A stretch of DNA of 64,000 bases from Bombardia bombarda (lineage: Eukaryota > Ascomycota > Sordariomycetes > Sordariales > Lasiosphaeriaceae), in contig JAULSR010000003.1 of NCBI GenBank assembly GCA_030512295.1, positions 62,001 to 126,000 of the forward strand, read 5' to 3'. This document shows, piece by piece, positions 21,611 to 31,828 of the stretch. A program made the translations under genes and the position numbers. Each line of letters starts with the position of its first letter. Position 1 is the first letter of the stretch. Below the pieces are notes generated by a model, which worked only from the letters and a program-made list of their open reading frames with translations, was not told the origin of the DNA and made no database searches.

Positions 21611-22913
21611 GATCGAGAGTAAGAGGACGAAACGTAGCCAGTCAAATATAAGAGAGCCCTACTTGAGGGGTCTTTGAGAAGTACTGTATCTCGGAATTGC
21701 TAAGAATAGAGGTTCGGCATTTGTTTGGAGTCTTAGAATGATCTTCGCATTTATAGATATAAGTTTTGTATCGGAAGCTCAAACACGAAACTAGGCAGCT
21801 CAGGTAGTACAAACGCAAACCCGAAGCGTATATGGATGAAAACTGCAATTTGATAAATAGGAAATCGAGTCGGTAGTCCAATCATTGAGTGTAAATCAAT
21901 GATGTTGGCCGGGGTCCTGAAACACTGTATGTCGTATTTATCATGTTGGCTCCAGCTCTGACCCAAAGCTGACCTTCGCTATCCCACCTTGGTGGTCTAT
22001 TATCTATCCTTAATCACGGTTTGACGATGGGCCTATGGTCGGATCATATAATGCCGCGCGCTTGCCCTCCCCCATGTTAAGATCGCAACCCCACAAGCGC
22101 GCTAGAGTCCATCGGGGCGCTCTACTAGGCACTGTTCCTCCTTGCTATTTACAGTGCCTCCTGGATGCATCCAAACCCATCACTACGCGATAACAAAGTT
22201 CATTGTGATCTGTAGATCACTTATCCAGTGAAATGATTCCCTATTTTCTAAAAGATGCTCCCTCCCGAGACGACGGAGGCGGTGACGAACGACTGGAGAT
22301 CGACTGAACCCTGGAAACTGCCAATTACGTTAAGTCCAGCCTAGCAGCCTGATGGCTGCCTGTTGCAGTTGCACAAGTCTGGCCACCACCAAACCGTGCA
22401 AGGCGGTGTCGGATGGCAGTCTATACGTGCAAATACTCCTTGGCGAAACGGACCCTCCAGTTTGGCTCTTCGTTGGACCCGACACAGTCGTAATTGGCTA
22501 TTCGGTATAGTATGATCTCTCTGCGTAACAATAAATTCATCCCACGGGCATAGACTCCTTCATTTCAGAACGTAAGGACTTGTAGCCTTTCAAAATTCAA
22601 TTCTGTACCGGCAGTAGCTCTGCTAGAATTCATCGGTCGCAGGACCGGCCGGATATGCTGAGTCATGATGAGTTGGTGCCGGAGACGTCAGCTTTTTGCC
22701 ATCCACTCGAAATATGCTTCGGACGCGAGCCAGCCTTCCAGACAAGTATCCGTTTAATCTGACAAAGTCGACAGAGACAACTCACCTGGCTACTAGAATA
22801 GACTTCCGGGCCGCTATTCTTGCAGGCCTGTCGTTACGCATGGCTGAGCCATAAGTTGCCAAGCCAGATCGACAAAGCGAAGCATCAGCATTTCCAGGAC
22901 GTATCGTTGCGCC
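21611..22913. other. Intergenic, no gene seen
   Basis: This lies between divergent fragments. Only short open frames occur and nothing is recognised. Confidence 0.5.
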
Positions 22914-23488
22914 ATGCCTGCTGTCCTCGAGCTCGACAACCGAAGACCTATCACGTACTCCTCGGCCCTCAGGAAAGATGAGAACATCATCAACAGGGTC
23001 GCTTACGGTGCCGCGCAAGCGAAGCTATATCAGGATTTATGGGCCAAGAGAGAGTCAATAGAGGGACTTGTTAGGCACCACTTAAAGGCTGGAAAGCAAG
23101 ACATCTGTGTTGTCCAGCCCGAGAGTCAATGGATACAAGGCAACTTCAATGTGTGCATACCTGTTCAGCTGCAGTCAAATGGGTTGGTGAAAAAGCTCAT
23201 GCTCCGTTGCGCAATGCCTCATAAACTTGCTGAAGCTCGTTATCCTGGGACTGTGGACGAGAAATTGCGCTGCGAAGTGGCCACGCGCGCGTGGTTGCAT
23301 GACCGATGCAGTGATATTCGCATCCCACACTTGTACGGCTTTGGCTTCTGTGACAATCGCCATGTGAGTGGCCCTAGCTATCGAGTGAAATCTCCGTACT
23401 CGTTCCTGATCTATGCGCGCAGTTCATACACGAGGCTCTTCTCTGTCGAAGAGCCGGGTTCCTCTGGCTGCTCGTTGGTCTTGCCTGA
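22914..23488 (+). pseudogene. APH/kinase-like protein, N-terminal part only
   Basis: Exon 22914..23363, a 59-nt intron (GTGAGT...GCGCAG) and a short exon to TGA 23488 give about 171 residues. The sequence has the start of fungal APH-like proteins: ESQWIQGNFNVCIPV (nucleotide loop), LMLRCAMPHKLAEARYPGTV, EKLRCEVATRAWL and IRIPHLYGFGFCDNRH. The protein should then continue through a hinge to the catalytic loop, but the frame ends after HFIHEALLCRRAGFLW and nothing recognisable follows. The N-lobe without the C-lobe cannot be an active kinase. It complements the C-terminal pieces at 17809 and 31828, though they need not come from one gene. Confidence 0.6.
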
Positions 23489-24472
23489 GGCGATCTGCGT
23501 GACTTCGGGAAGATTTGACTGCCAATAAATCGCTAGGATCGGGTGTAGTGGCTTGCACTCTGATAGTTCAGACAATCTTCTTAAAAGATGAAGTGTACTC
23601 TCTTTCTCAAGTATCGACGCGCGGGCAGATCTTTGCTCAGTAATTTTCGTGTCATTCCCTTCTTCGGACCTCGGCCCTCGTTGACCCTTTTTGACTAATA
23701 ACTGCTGTATCTATCTCTGCTTTGGACTTCTCTGCTCCCTGAGGGCTTCCTGCGTGATTGGTGCCGAGATTCTCGTTCGTCAGAGCTTCCGCAGCACCCG
23801 GACATCGAAGGCAGTCTCTGAGCTTGTATGGGCTGTTAGTCTTCCCGAATCGAAATGGAGCGGGTACATTGCCACGTACGCTGACATCCTGCTTAATGGG
23901 ATCGGATTGCTCAGAGGAGCAGTTCATCACAGATCATTTTAATTTGTGTATAAAATTACATCCACAGATACAGGAATTAAGACATGTCTTGAGTGTTTAT
24001 AGCTCTTAATAAAGCCCTATACCGATGTCTATAGATCAAATTTTAACTCACTTATGGTAAGTGACCTAACTAGTGAAACAATGCTTTAATTAACGCTTTT
24101 ATTTGGAGTATCTCGATATATGTCCCAGAGGATTGGTAGATTGCTTTGATCTCGATATCGACTACTCTTGATAGATACTTATACTCGTCACTCGAACCTT
24201 CTCTATCCCTCTGGTTTCTTCGATTCCTCTCGGTTCCGCTCTTTATGCCCTACCAACTGCAGAATTGCCGTATACTAGCTCAGACATATAACCGCATAGA
24301 TCCTTCTAGATGAATTTAATAGGCAATTATTAAACTTAAGATATTAACTAGATCATGTGATTAGGAGAAAAAAATATGTAATTATAGAAAATTCAAAAAG
24401 ATTATAGAAAGGTTATATGATGACCAGTCTTCCCGGACCCTGCTATGACACGCTATGACAGGAATATATAGA
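23489..24472. other. Intergenic with AT-rich island
   Basis: The stretch at about 23940-24430 is AT-rich and TpA-rich, as expected of RIP-affected DNA. No gene is recognised. Confidence 0.5.
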
Positions 24473-27400
24473 TCAAGGTGTAGTTGTTGCCCTGACACTG
24501 CTATCTGGATGGTTTGGTGGCCGCACCGTAACGAGAAAGGATTCTGCGTTATCAATGTGCCAACTTAATTGTTCCCGAAAGCTATGTCGTAGTAAAATGC
24601 TGTATGCGAATGGCTGCGAAGGGTCTTTTAATAACGTAGAATATAATTTATGATGGTTCCTTAATGTTCTTTCTGCTTCATCACGCGTTGATTCATTCTT
24701 GAGCCGTTCGGCGATCGACTGGAGGATTGGCTCTGGTAGGCTGGCTTCCCTGCTGAGTACCATACTAGCGGTCAATCGTATCTCGCTGTAACTACTGTCG
24801 AGCTGTGTAACGATCCATTGTAGGATTGGCTCTGGCAGGCTAGCTTGCCGGCTAAGTGCCTCAATAGTAGTCCATTGTATCCCGCTGTTGCTATTATTAA
24901 GCTGTGTGGCGATTGACTGTAGGATTGGCTCTGGTAGGCCGGCCTGCCGACCAAGTGCCTCAATAGCAACCTCTCGTATATCGCTGTCATCATTGTTAAG
25001 CCGTGTAGCGATCGACTGCAGGATTGGCTCTGGCAGGCCGGCTTGCCGGCCGAGTACCACACCAGCAGCCTGTCGTATATCGCTGTTATCATTATCAAGC
25101 CGTATAGTGATCAACTGTAGGATTAGCTCTGTTAGGCTGGCTTGCTGGCTGAGTGCCTCAATAGCAGCCCATCGTATTTTTCTGTTGCTATTATTAAGCT
25201 GTGTGGTGATCGATTGCAGGATTGGCTCTAGTAGGCCGGCTTGCTGGCCGAGTACCTCAATAGCAGCCTGTTGTGTCTCGCTGTCACTATTGTCGAGCTG
25301 TGTAGCGATCCATTGTAGGATTGGCTCTGGCAGGCTGGCTTGCCGCCTGAGTGCATAAATAGTATTCCATTCTGTCTCGCTGTTGCTATTATTAAGCTGT
25401 ATGGCGATTGACTGTAGGATTGGCTCTGGTAGGTCGGCTTGCCGGCTGAGTGCGTTAATAGCGGCCTGTCGTATGTACTCCTTACTACTATTAAGCTGTA
25501 TAGCAATTGATTGTAGGATTGGCTCTGGTAGGCTAGCTTGCCAGCTAAGTACCTTAATAGCAGCCGTTCGTATATTGCTGTTATCATTGTCAAGCCGTGT
25601 GGCGATTGACTGTAGGATTGGCTCTGGCAGGCTGGCTTGCTGGCTAAGTACCTTAATAGCAGCACATCGTATATCGCTGTTACAACTATCGAGCCGTATA
25701 GTGATTGACTGTAGGATTGGCTCTGGCAGGTCGGCTTGCCGGCCAAGTGCCCTATTAGCAGTCTGTCGTATGTACTCCTTACTATCATCGAGCCGTGCGG
25801 CGATCGACTGCAGGATTGGCTCTGGTAGGCTGGCTTGCCAGCCGAGTACCTCAATAGCAGCCCATTGTATCTCGCTGTTGCTATTATTAAGCTGTGTGGC
25901 GATCGACTGTAGGATTGGCTCTGGCAGGCCGGCTTGCTGCTCAAGTGCCCTACTGGCAGTCTGTCGTATGTACTCCTCACTATCATCGAGCCGTGCGGCG
26001 ATCGACTGCAGGATTGGTTCTGACAAAGATCCGGATTGGCTTTTCAGAACTTCTTGAATTGCTGTCACTATATCTCCAGATAATTCTTTGTCAAATAGCC
26101 AGACAGCCATTAAGTCGAGGATACTTGAAGGGACTCTCTGTCGGTACCTGATTGACCGTAAGATCGTGACCCTTTGTGAGCCATCTTCTAAAGCATGCTT
26201 CAAGGCATTCTCCGGAAAGTCTGTCTCGCGTGCGAGGAAAGATTCGCCTGTGAATTCGCATTCAAATATCAGCCAGTCTGACATTTTCTGCTCTAACCTC
26301 TTCCGGAAGTCCCTCTTTTGTGATACTTCATGCAAGCAGTGCATGATGAGTCGCTGATGTGCAGGGCCGAGGAGATCGCGCGGCTGCTCTTCGATAGCAT
26401 TGAAGAACGCGTGCGCCTGTTTATCGGCATCGAGCATACCGCTAACGAAGCGCCACATGATATCATAGCGTGTGTCGTACTTGTATTTCTGAAGGAAGGC
26501 TTTAGGCTCGGCGTCCAAAGATTCTTGATCACCCGGTGGCAGGCACTTGAGCGGCTGTTTAGACTTCCATTGCCGCACAAAATATTGTGCCGCGAAATAT
26601 TCCTGATAGGTGAGATGTATGAAGTGATATGTATGCTCTTTGTTTTTTGATGGTGGGTCCGACGTCCGCAGAAACGAGGTGCGCATTAGCCGTGGATCGA
26701 CTGAAAAATTATCGAAGCACTTGGATATTTCTTCTCGATATCTCCAATCGAAGTCGATAATATCATTTTTTAGCCCCGTGAATGCAAGTAATTCGAGAAA
26801 AAATTGTTCTTTTTCCACGATCTTTCTGGTCAACCCCTGTCCAGCTTTCTCAATATCGCCCCATAACACGGCGCTCTGCTGGTATTGATCCAGACGACCG
26901 ATATCTTTTTTCCACAACTTTATCTCGATAGCTGTATAGATCGCGGTCATGGTGTCTAACTTAGATTCAACAGTGTCTTCACCCTTCCAAGCCCAACATA
27001 GTGCATCTAGCTGAATGGGGATCCGAACAAGGTCTCGAAGAAGTGGACGTGTAGAAAGGAAAAGTTGGACTTCTCGCGACTTTTCGGCGTCGATGAATAC
27101 CTTTTCTATGTACTCATCGACTTGCTCAGGGTAGAATCCCACCGTCTCTAACTCGAGGTCAATAGCGTCGACGCCATGCCGGAATTCGGCGAATGGTCGA
27201 GACGTAATGATAACATTCTTCTCGTTTAGGAGCATTCGGAGGAAGCCATATTCATGCGTATTGCTGTTCCACTCTCGAGACACTTCATCCAGGCCGTCGA
27301 GGATGAACAGGGTCCTGGTATCTCCGTCTCCCAATGCGCCACCGAGCGCTTGGATGAGTGGCTCATACTTATTGGGATCTTTGTGCTCAAAGAAGAATTC

Positions 27401-28900
27401 CCGAAGAAAAAGTTGCTCGAAATTGTAAGGTCCACTACCCCAGCCCTTCAGTCGGCGTAGCGGCACCCAAAGAACACGGTCGAACAAGTGCCGCCACGTG
27501 CCGTGGTGGACGAAGTCATAGACCATCTTCTTGCACAGGGTAGTCTTTCCCACCCCAGCACGGCCTCGAATCAAGATCCGTCTTGGCTCTATGTCTTGCC
27601 CATCCGGACTTTTGCGTTTGTTAAAGATCTTCGGCAGCTCGACCTGAACCTGCTTGTCCGGTTTGTCGATCTTCAGTCGGGCAGCGAGAGAGAACGGAGA
27701 AGACTGTACGGCCGTATCACCCGGGTTCGATTGTTCCTCAGGCCTCTTGACATCCTTCTGTTTCTCAATTATGGCAAGATTGATGTAGCACTGGCCCATC
27801 GGCAACTCGTTGCCTGAGAGCCGTTCGAGTTTGAGCCGTTCTGGTCCGTAGCACTGACTACGTATCCAAGTGTCTGCCTTTTCGATAGGCCTTCCGTTGC
27901 GAATCTCACAGAGTATCATCTCGAGCCGTCCTACAACAGCGTGGAACCCCGGATCCTCGTTACTTCGAAATTTGTTCATCTCAACATGTGTGCGAGCCAG
28001 GCCAATACGGTTATGGACGATATCGAGGCAGGCAGAGTGGCTGGGGACTAACTACAAAGAGTGTTAGTAGATGGCATTACGGGCATCTGAAATGATCAAG
28101 GTGCTGTCTTCAGGACCTACCAGCTTGGGCGGCTTCATGAGGTCTGCCACTTGTCTGATGAGTAACTTTCGCAGAAGGTTGCTCTCTTTCGTCTCGTAAA
28201 ATATAGCCAGACGGCCTTCCTGCTCCCCTTGCCGGCATATCTTCGTGAAGTCCCCCACGAGGCCTTCAAGAAAGGGTGTTGATTCCTTGACGCTGTCCAG
28301 CAGCTTGGTCACCACTTTGTCCGTGAGCATGCTATAGACTTTCAAGAAGTCGATTGAGAAACTAGCGATATCTTTGAATGATGTTCCTCGAAACGGGGTG
28401 GCGAGGAAGACGACGCCTCCTGTCGCTGTCCACACGGTGCCATATTCACTGTCTGGCTTAGCAGCGATGACGAGGGCCTGGGTCAAAATGATGCCTCCCA
28501 GACACGAGGCAATGAACAGCAGAGGCCTACTTGTGTCTCCGCCAGGACGAGTGCGAATGCCTAATAGAAGGCTCCTGGCCAGCTCCTTGACCGTCGATTC
28601 GACCGTGTTCCTGTCTCGGAAAAGATGGGCTGGCCAGTCGCAAGTGAAGATTCGCGCGGTCGGAAAACGCTTAGGGAGCATGTCCGAGTCGGACAGCCAG
28701 TTGACAGCAACATCTCCGGACCGCCAGGTCCACGTGTCGGGCGACTTGGTGTCTAGGCCGTGGATGGCAATTATGTCGACGTCCGCTTCCTTGTCTCTCG
28801 TGTTTGGGTTGACTTGTACAAGATGAACGCCTTCTCTTGCGGAGCGAGACTGGCTTGGTAGCGCTTGGTCCACGGGACTCCCTGCTGATGGGGACCCCAT
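24473..28900 (-). CDS. SesB-NACHT-HEAT repeat NLR-like protein, two exons
   Basis: Exon 28900..28121, a 69-nt intron with an ACTAAC branch site, and exon 28051..24473 give about 1452 residues. Residues 40-250 form an alpha/beta-hydrolase (SesB-like) domain: DIIAIHGLDTKSPDTWTW, then FIASCLGGIILTQAL at the nucleophile elbow, and VVFLATPFRGTSF. After the splice comes the conserved linker ARTHVEMNKFRSNEDPGF. The NACHT domain has Walker A GRAGVGKTT (423-431) and Walker B LFILDGLDEV (507-516). From about residue 935 to 1396 there are 14 tandem 33-residue HEAT-like repeats of the form LPEPILQSIA.QL..S....... The frame is open throughout. By analogy with HET-D/E and other fungal NLRs it is a non-self sensor whose repeats choose the ligand. 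ATG 28900 is the first ATG; an upstream GTG was not used. Confidence 0.9.
24645..26030 (-). repeat. 99-bp tandem repeat array, 14 units, inside the NLR gene
   Basis: The phrase ATTGGCTCTGG (plus strand) recurs about every 99 bases from 24726 to 26011, with a few variant copies. Each unit encodes 33 residues. The first residues (LPEPILQSIA) and the last (QAS/QAG/QAD) are nearly fixed; the middle ones vary. The array stays in frame throughout. Confidence 0.9.
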
Positions 28901-29431
28901 AGCGGAGCAGGCTTTAGCGCTGGCACCAGTATCCACTTAGCCGTGATTGCGCTGGCTATAGCAGACTGTTCCTTCTGGTCTGGCTTCTTTCAGTGATTTG
29001 AACTGCTGGTAACGGGTCAAAAGCGTTGAGGTTTTGAGAACGAGTTGCTGGTGTCTTCGGTCAAGATGGCGGTGAAAGCCTAACATGCCTTGTCCAGTCA
29101 TTTGACACTCACGTCGGCAGGCAGGCAGGCAGGCAGGCAGGCAGGCTCGTGACAAGTGAACTCTTACACAGTAGCCAGTGAATCTCGCCCTGGCGCCTAT
29201 TGCCCACACACCACCATCAATCTCTTCGTCTGCTCAAAACTGCGGCGGCACCTGAAACCAGCGCTCCAAGTTCCAAGTAAGCCAAGTAAGTCAAGTCTGG
29301 CCCGCATACTTGAATTGATTTGAAGGCCAGCCCAATTACTTGCAAGTTTGGCCCACTTACTTGAATTACTTGACTTACTTGAATTTTTTTTCTCTCCACT
29401 TTTAACCCACAAAAAAGCTTGGGCCAACACA
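28901..29431. repeat. Upstream region of the NLR with hairpin-forming repeats
   Basis: Around 29276-29392, CAAGTAAGTCAAG-type sequence is followed about 70 bases later by its inverse CTTGACTTACTTG, so the region can fold into an imperfect hairpin. A direct repeat of about 36-38 bases (CCACAAAAAAGCTYGGGCC...GCGTTTTTT) occurs at 29407..29444 and 29448..29483. No gene is called here. Confidence 0.5.
29116..29146. repeat. (GGCA)n microsatellite
   Basis: Nearly eight uninterrupted copies of GGCA lie about 215 bases upstream of the NLR start codon. Confidence 0.9.
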
Positions 29432-29791
29432 TTACGCGTTTTTTCGTCCACAAAAAAGCTCGGGCCCCGTGCGTGCGTTTTTTGGAGTGGGTCTAGGTTT
29501 ACACAAGGTGAGGCGGGGTAATTGCTCGTAGCCAATCGCCTGGCCAGAGACATGAATCCACCACGGCAGATCGCTCTCCAGTGCCATATTATCACGTAAA
29601 GCCTGCTGTAAAAATGTCAAACGTGCCCTTGCTCCTTCCTCGGTGCTGCTCCGTCTAGAGAAGTTACCTACGTCCGCCTGCAAAGGATTTTCAGACAGTA
29701 CTTCTTGCGATTGTGGCACTAGAGTCTGCGAGTGCGGACTCTGCTCTTGAGCAGAGTCTTGAGCGGAGTTTTGAGCGGTTTCTTCAGCCAT
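29432..29791 (-). CDS. Hypothetical protein, 119 residues
   Basis: ATG 29791 opens a frame starting MAEETAQNSAQDSAQEQSP, a Gln/Ser-rich repeat. A more ordered part follows (ARARLTFLQQALRDNMALES, then WWIHVSGQAIGYEQLPRL). The end of the frame runs into the direct repeats at 29407-29483, so the natural C-terminus may lie elsewhere. No signal peptide, membrane segment or family is recognised. It is convergent with nothing and lies behind the NLR promoter. Treat as tentative. Confidence 0.3.
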   Translation of the reverse strand: MAEETAQNSAQDSAQEQSPHSQTLVPQSQEVLSENPLQADVGNFSRRSSTEEGARARLTFLQQALRDNMALESDLPWWIHVSGQAIGYEQLPRLTLCKPRPTPKNARTGPELFCGRKNA

Positions 29792-30312
29792 AGCTTTTAG
29801 GCGACTCCAGAAAGTTGGAGAAAGAAAATCTAATGCTGACAGGCTGCGGTCCCATCCTTTTCATCTCAACTGCTCTTAGGCCAATAGGAACTAAAGCCGC
29901 TTAGAACCAGTACTGCATTATCAATGCTTGCACTGCCCCAATCGTGTGTCTGTCCTGTGGCTTCGGAGCGATTTGGTTGCGGGCATTTGCGGATCAGCCG
30001 GGAGGCCCTTACGCCAAGCAAGATGCGAGCCATGTTCCCTCGAGATCATATCTGCGTCTTTTGCCCAGGCAGTCACAGCAATCACCGACATCTTTTAAAA
30101 TAAGCTCTTCAGCATAACTCCAAAACCCAGACCATGGGTCGATTCAAGGATCAAGTCATCGAACGTATGCAAGAGGAGCGCGAGGATCTGGAAGCAGCTC
30201 TGGATGACATCGATGCTTATGGCGAGCGTCTAGAGTGGTAATATGTAGAGCAGTACTACAACATCCCCTCGCGACTACTGATTAAACAAACTCTCTAGTC
30301 CCAGCTGCGAGA
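29792..30312. other. Intergenic, with a 35-codon frame at 30134
   Basis: A short frame starting ATG 30134 (MGRFKDQVIERMQEERED) lies ahead of the secreted-protein ORF. Its end can be joined by a GTAATA...CTCTAG intron to a frame overlapping the secreted-protein ORF. Either it is an upstream ORF in the leader of the next gene, or the two belong to one alternative gene model. Confidence 0.3.
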
Positions 30313-30651
30313 ATGAAGTCTGCAGCAAGCTGTACTTTGCTCGTTCTTGCTTTGATTGGTGCCTTAGACATAGCCACCCCTCCGTTGAGGGTAGAGATGG
30401 GACGGGCTTCCGTTACAGTGCACACCACGACAAATGATGCCGAAGGGCAATTGGTGACTCGAACAGAAGTTGAACAGCGAAGAATATGTGGGTCTCGAGA
30501 AGCAAGAGATTTCCCTGGCGACTGTAAAATTATCACGTCTCCTTTTACCGGCGATGGCGATGGCGATGGCGATGTCGATGACGGAGTTGTGTCTACGTCA
30601 GAAAATCAGCCATGGCAGTTTTGTAGTATGAACGATATATGCAGGAAATGA
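30313..30651 (+). CDS. Small secreted protein, 112 residues
   Basis: ATG 30313 opens MKSAASCTLLVLALIGALDI, a good signal peptide with likely cleavage near residue 20. The mature part has four cysteines (RRIC, GDC, FC and a final ICRK), a Thr-rich segment, and an acidic Gly-Asp repeat from a GATGGC hexamer repeat. Size, signal peptide and an even number of cysteines fit an effector-like secreted protein. No family is recognised. A competing model with the upstream frame at 30134 would use a different frame here. Confidence 0.45.
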   Translation: MKSAASCTLLVLALIGALDIATPPLRVEMGRASVTVHTTTNDAEGQLVTRTEVEQRRICGSREARDFPGDCKIITSPFTGDGDGDGDVDDGVVSTSENQPWQFCSMNDICRK

Positions 30652-30991
30652 TGGCACGTGAATCATCTTAAAGGAGATAGATTGGGAAATGCAAATAGAA
30701 CTACTATGATCAACCGTCATTTTCGATACCCAAATACAGCTACTGACCCAAAATCAGTTAGATCTCTAGGCTTTCGAGAAGAGAGTTCTTTTGCAACCAA
30801 TCTGGTCCATCTGAATCTGATCTAACGGCTACGTCTACGGCTTCAGAAATGTAAGTACATATTCGAATAAGCCTCGGGGGACATTCTTGTAGCACCTTGG
30901 CTGCCAGGTTGCTCAGGGTCGCATTGTCTGTTCGTCCATAATCATAACTATGCTTTACGTCAGCGTGTAATTACTTGATCCAGTTATGAAC
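30652..30991. other. Intergenic, no gene seen
   Basis: This lies between the small secreted protein and the 3' end of a minus-strand family X copy. Confidence 0.4.
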
Positions 30992-31411
30992 TCACACGAT
31001 GGACATGGCCGCCTTTGAGTACAGAAGCAGCACAAGTTGCGAAGGACCGCTAAGTATTGCCCAACATTTGGCAATTCGCTTACGCTCGAGCAATGTTTTC
31101 CTCGTCGAACGGTCTTGGATAGTCATGTATAAGTCAAGAATGACGCTCGCATTGCCATAGCCAGGTACACGATCTATCAATCCCTTCTTCCTCTCGAACT
31201 TGACCATAGACTCGAGCGCAGTGAACTGCCGGATTAAATGAACGCAGGCAAGTCTGGATAGAAAGCTTGCCGCCGGCTTGTCGGTTATAATCCTGTCCAG
31301 TATCCTGAAAGCCCGATGAACATGATCTTCTGAGCTGAGACACCTTGGTGGTAATGAGATGTTACGTTGTAGTGCTACCCACTCATTCAAGATACCTTGA
31401 CAGTCGTTCAA
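30992..31411 (-). CDS. Family X protein, copy on minus strand (partial model)
   Basis: The frame encodes up to 139 residues. No ATG lies at its start, so an upstream exon or a later start is likely. It reads CLSSEDHVHRAFRILDRIIT, then LSRLACVHLIRQFTALESMV, and ends RIAKCWAILSGPSQLVLLLY then SKAAMSIV. The ending is shared with the head-to-head neighbour at 31345 (RWTQLAGPSPLILLVYS, NVAEKIV) and with the relic at 20.5 kb. A GTGAGT donor overlaps the last codon, so another exon may follow. Mostly helical by composition, with no signal or membrane segment. Function unknown. Confidence 0.4.
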   Translation of the reverse strand: MNDCQGILNEWVALQRNISLPPRCLSSEDHVHRAFRILDRIITDKPAASFLSRLACVHLIRQFTALESMVKFERKKGLIDRVPGYGNASVILDLYMTIQDRSTRKTLLERKRIAKCWAILSGPSQLVLLLYSKAAMSIV

Positions 31412-31828
31412 CGGCTTCGTGTCTCACAAGCTTATTGAGCAGGGTTGGAGAGAGATTCACGATCAGTCTGGGATCTGAGGGATTGACACGATTGATGACC
31501 CGGGTTATGAGCTCTGTGGAGGGTCTTATTAGATCTGAGAAAGCAAGAAAGCTTATGAACCACAACGCTCGCTGTCGAAATGCGATTGATGTCTATATGC
31601 GTATCGAGAAGGGCGCCTCAAAAAAAGCCTTAGTCCGGCGCCAGCAAATTGCAGCTCGTTGGACACAGCTTGCTGGGCCCTCGCCACTTATATTGCTAGT
31701 GTACTCAAATGTGGCCGAAAAGATAGTGTAGGTAAGTCTCCCATCCTCTCACATTTAAGCTAACCGAATGAAGGCAGAAGTATGATAAAAAGAACAACAA
31801 ACTCCTCAGGACAGCAGAACTCAACTGA
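31345..31828 (+). CDS. Family X protein, copy on plus strand (partial model)
   Basis: The frame 31345..31727, joined by an 82-nt intron (GTAGGT...CCTCAG, CTAAC branch) to a short exon ending at TGA 31828, gives a protein of about 130 residues. Alternatively it stops at TAG 31731. The beginning overlaps the opposite-strand copy and has no well-placed ATG other than MRCYVV near residue 4. The core reads LTRLMTRVMSSVEGLIRSEK, CRNAIDVYMRIEKGASKKAL and ARWTQLAGPSPLILLVYS, which lines up with the two other copies. Function unknown. It is directly followed by an APH-like fragment. Confidence 0.4.

Noticed and set aside
25383..26057. Long plus-strand open frames opposite the NLR repeats (also 24888..25358)
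   Set aside because: They are reflections of the 99-bp repeat, whose period is a multiple of three, so any stop-free frame stays open. Composition is repetitive and there is no start context.
28052..28120. Tail PEDSTLIISDARNAIY as the end of a separate hydrolase gene
   Set aside because: It falls inside an intron with an ACTAAC branch site; splicing joins the hydrolase to the NACHT exon through a conserved linker, making one gene.
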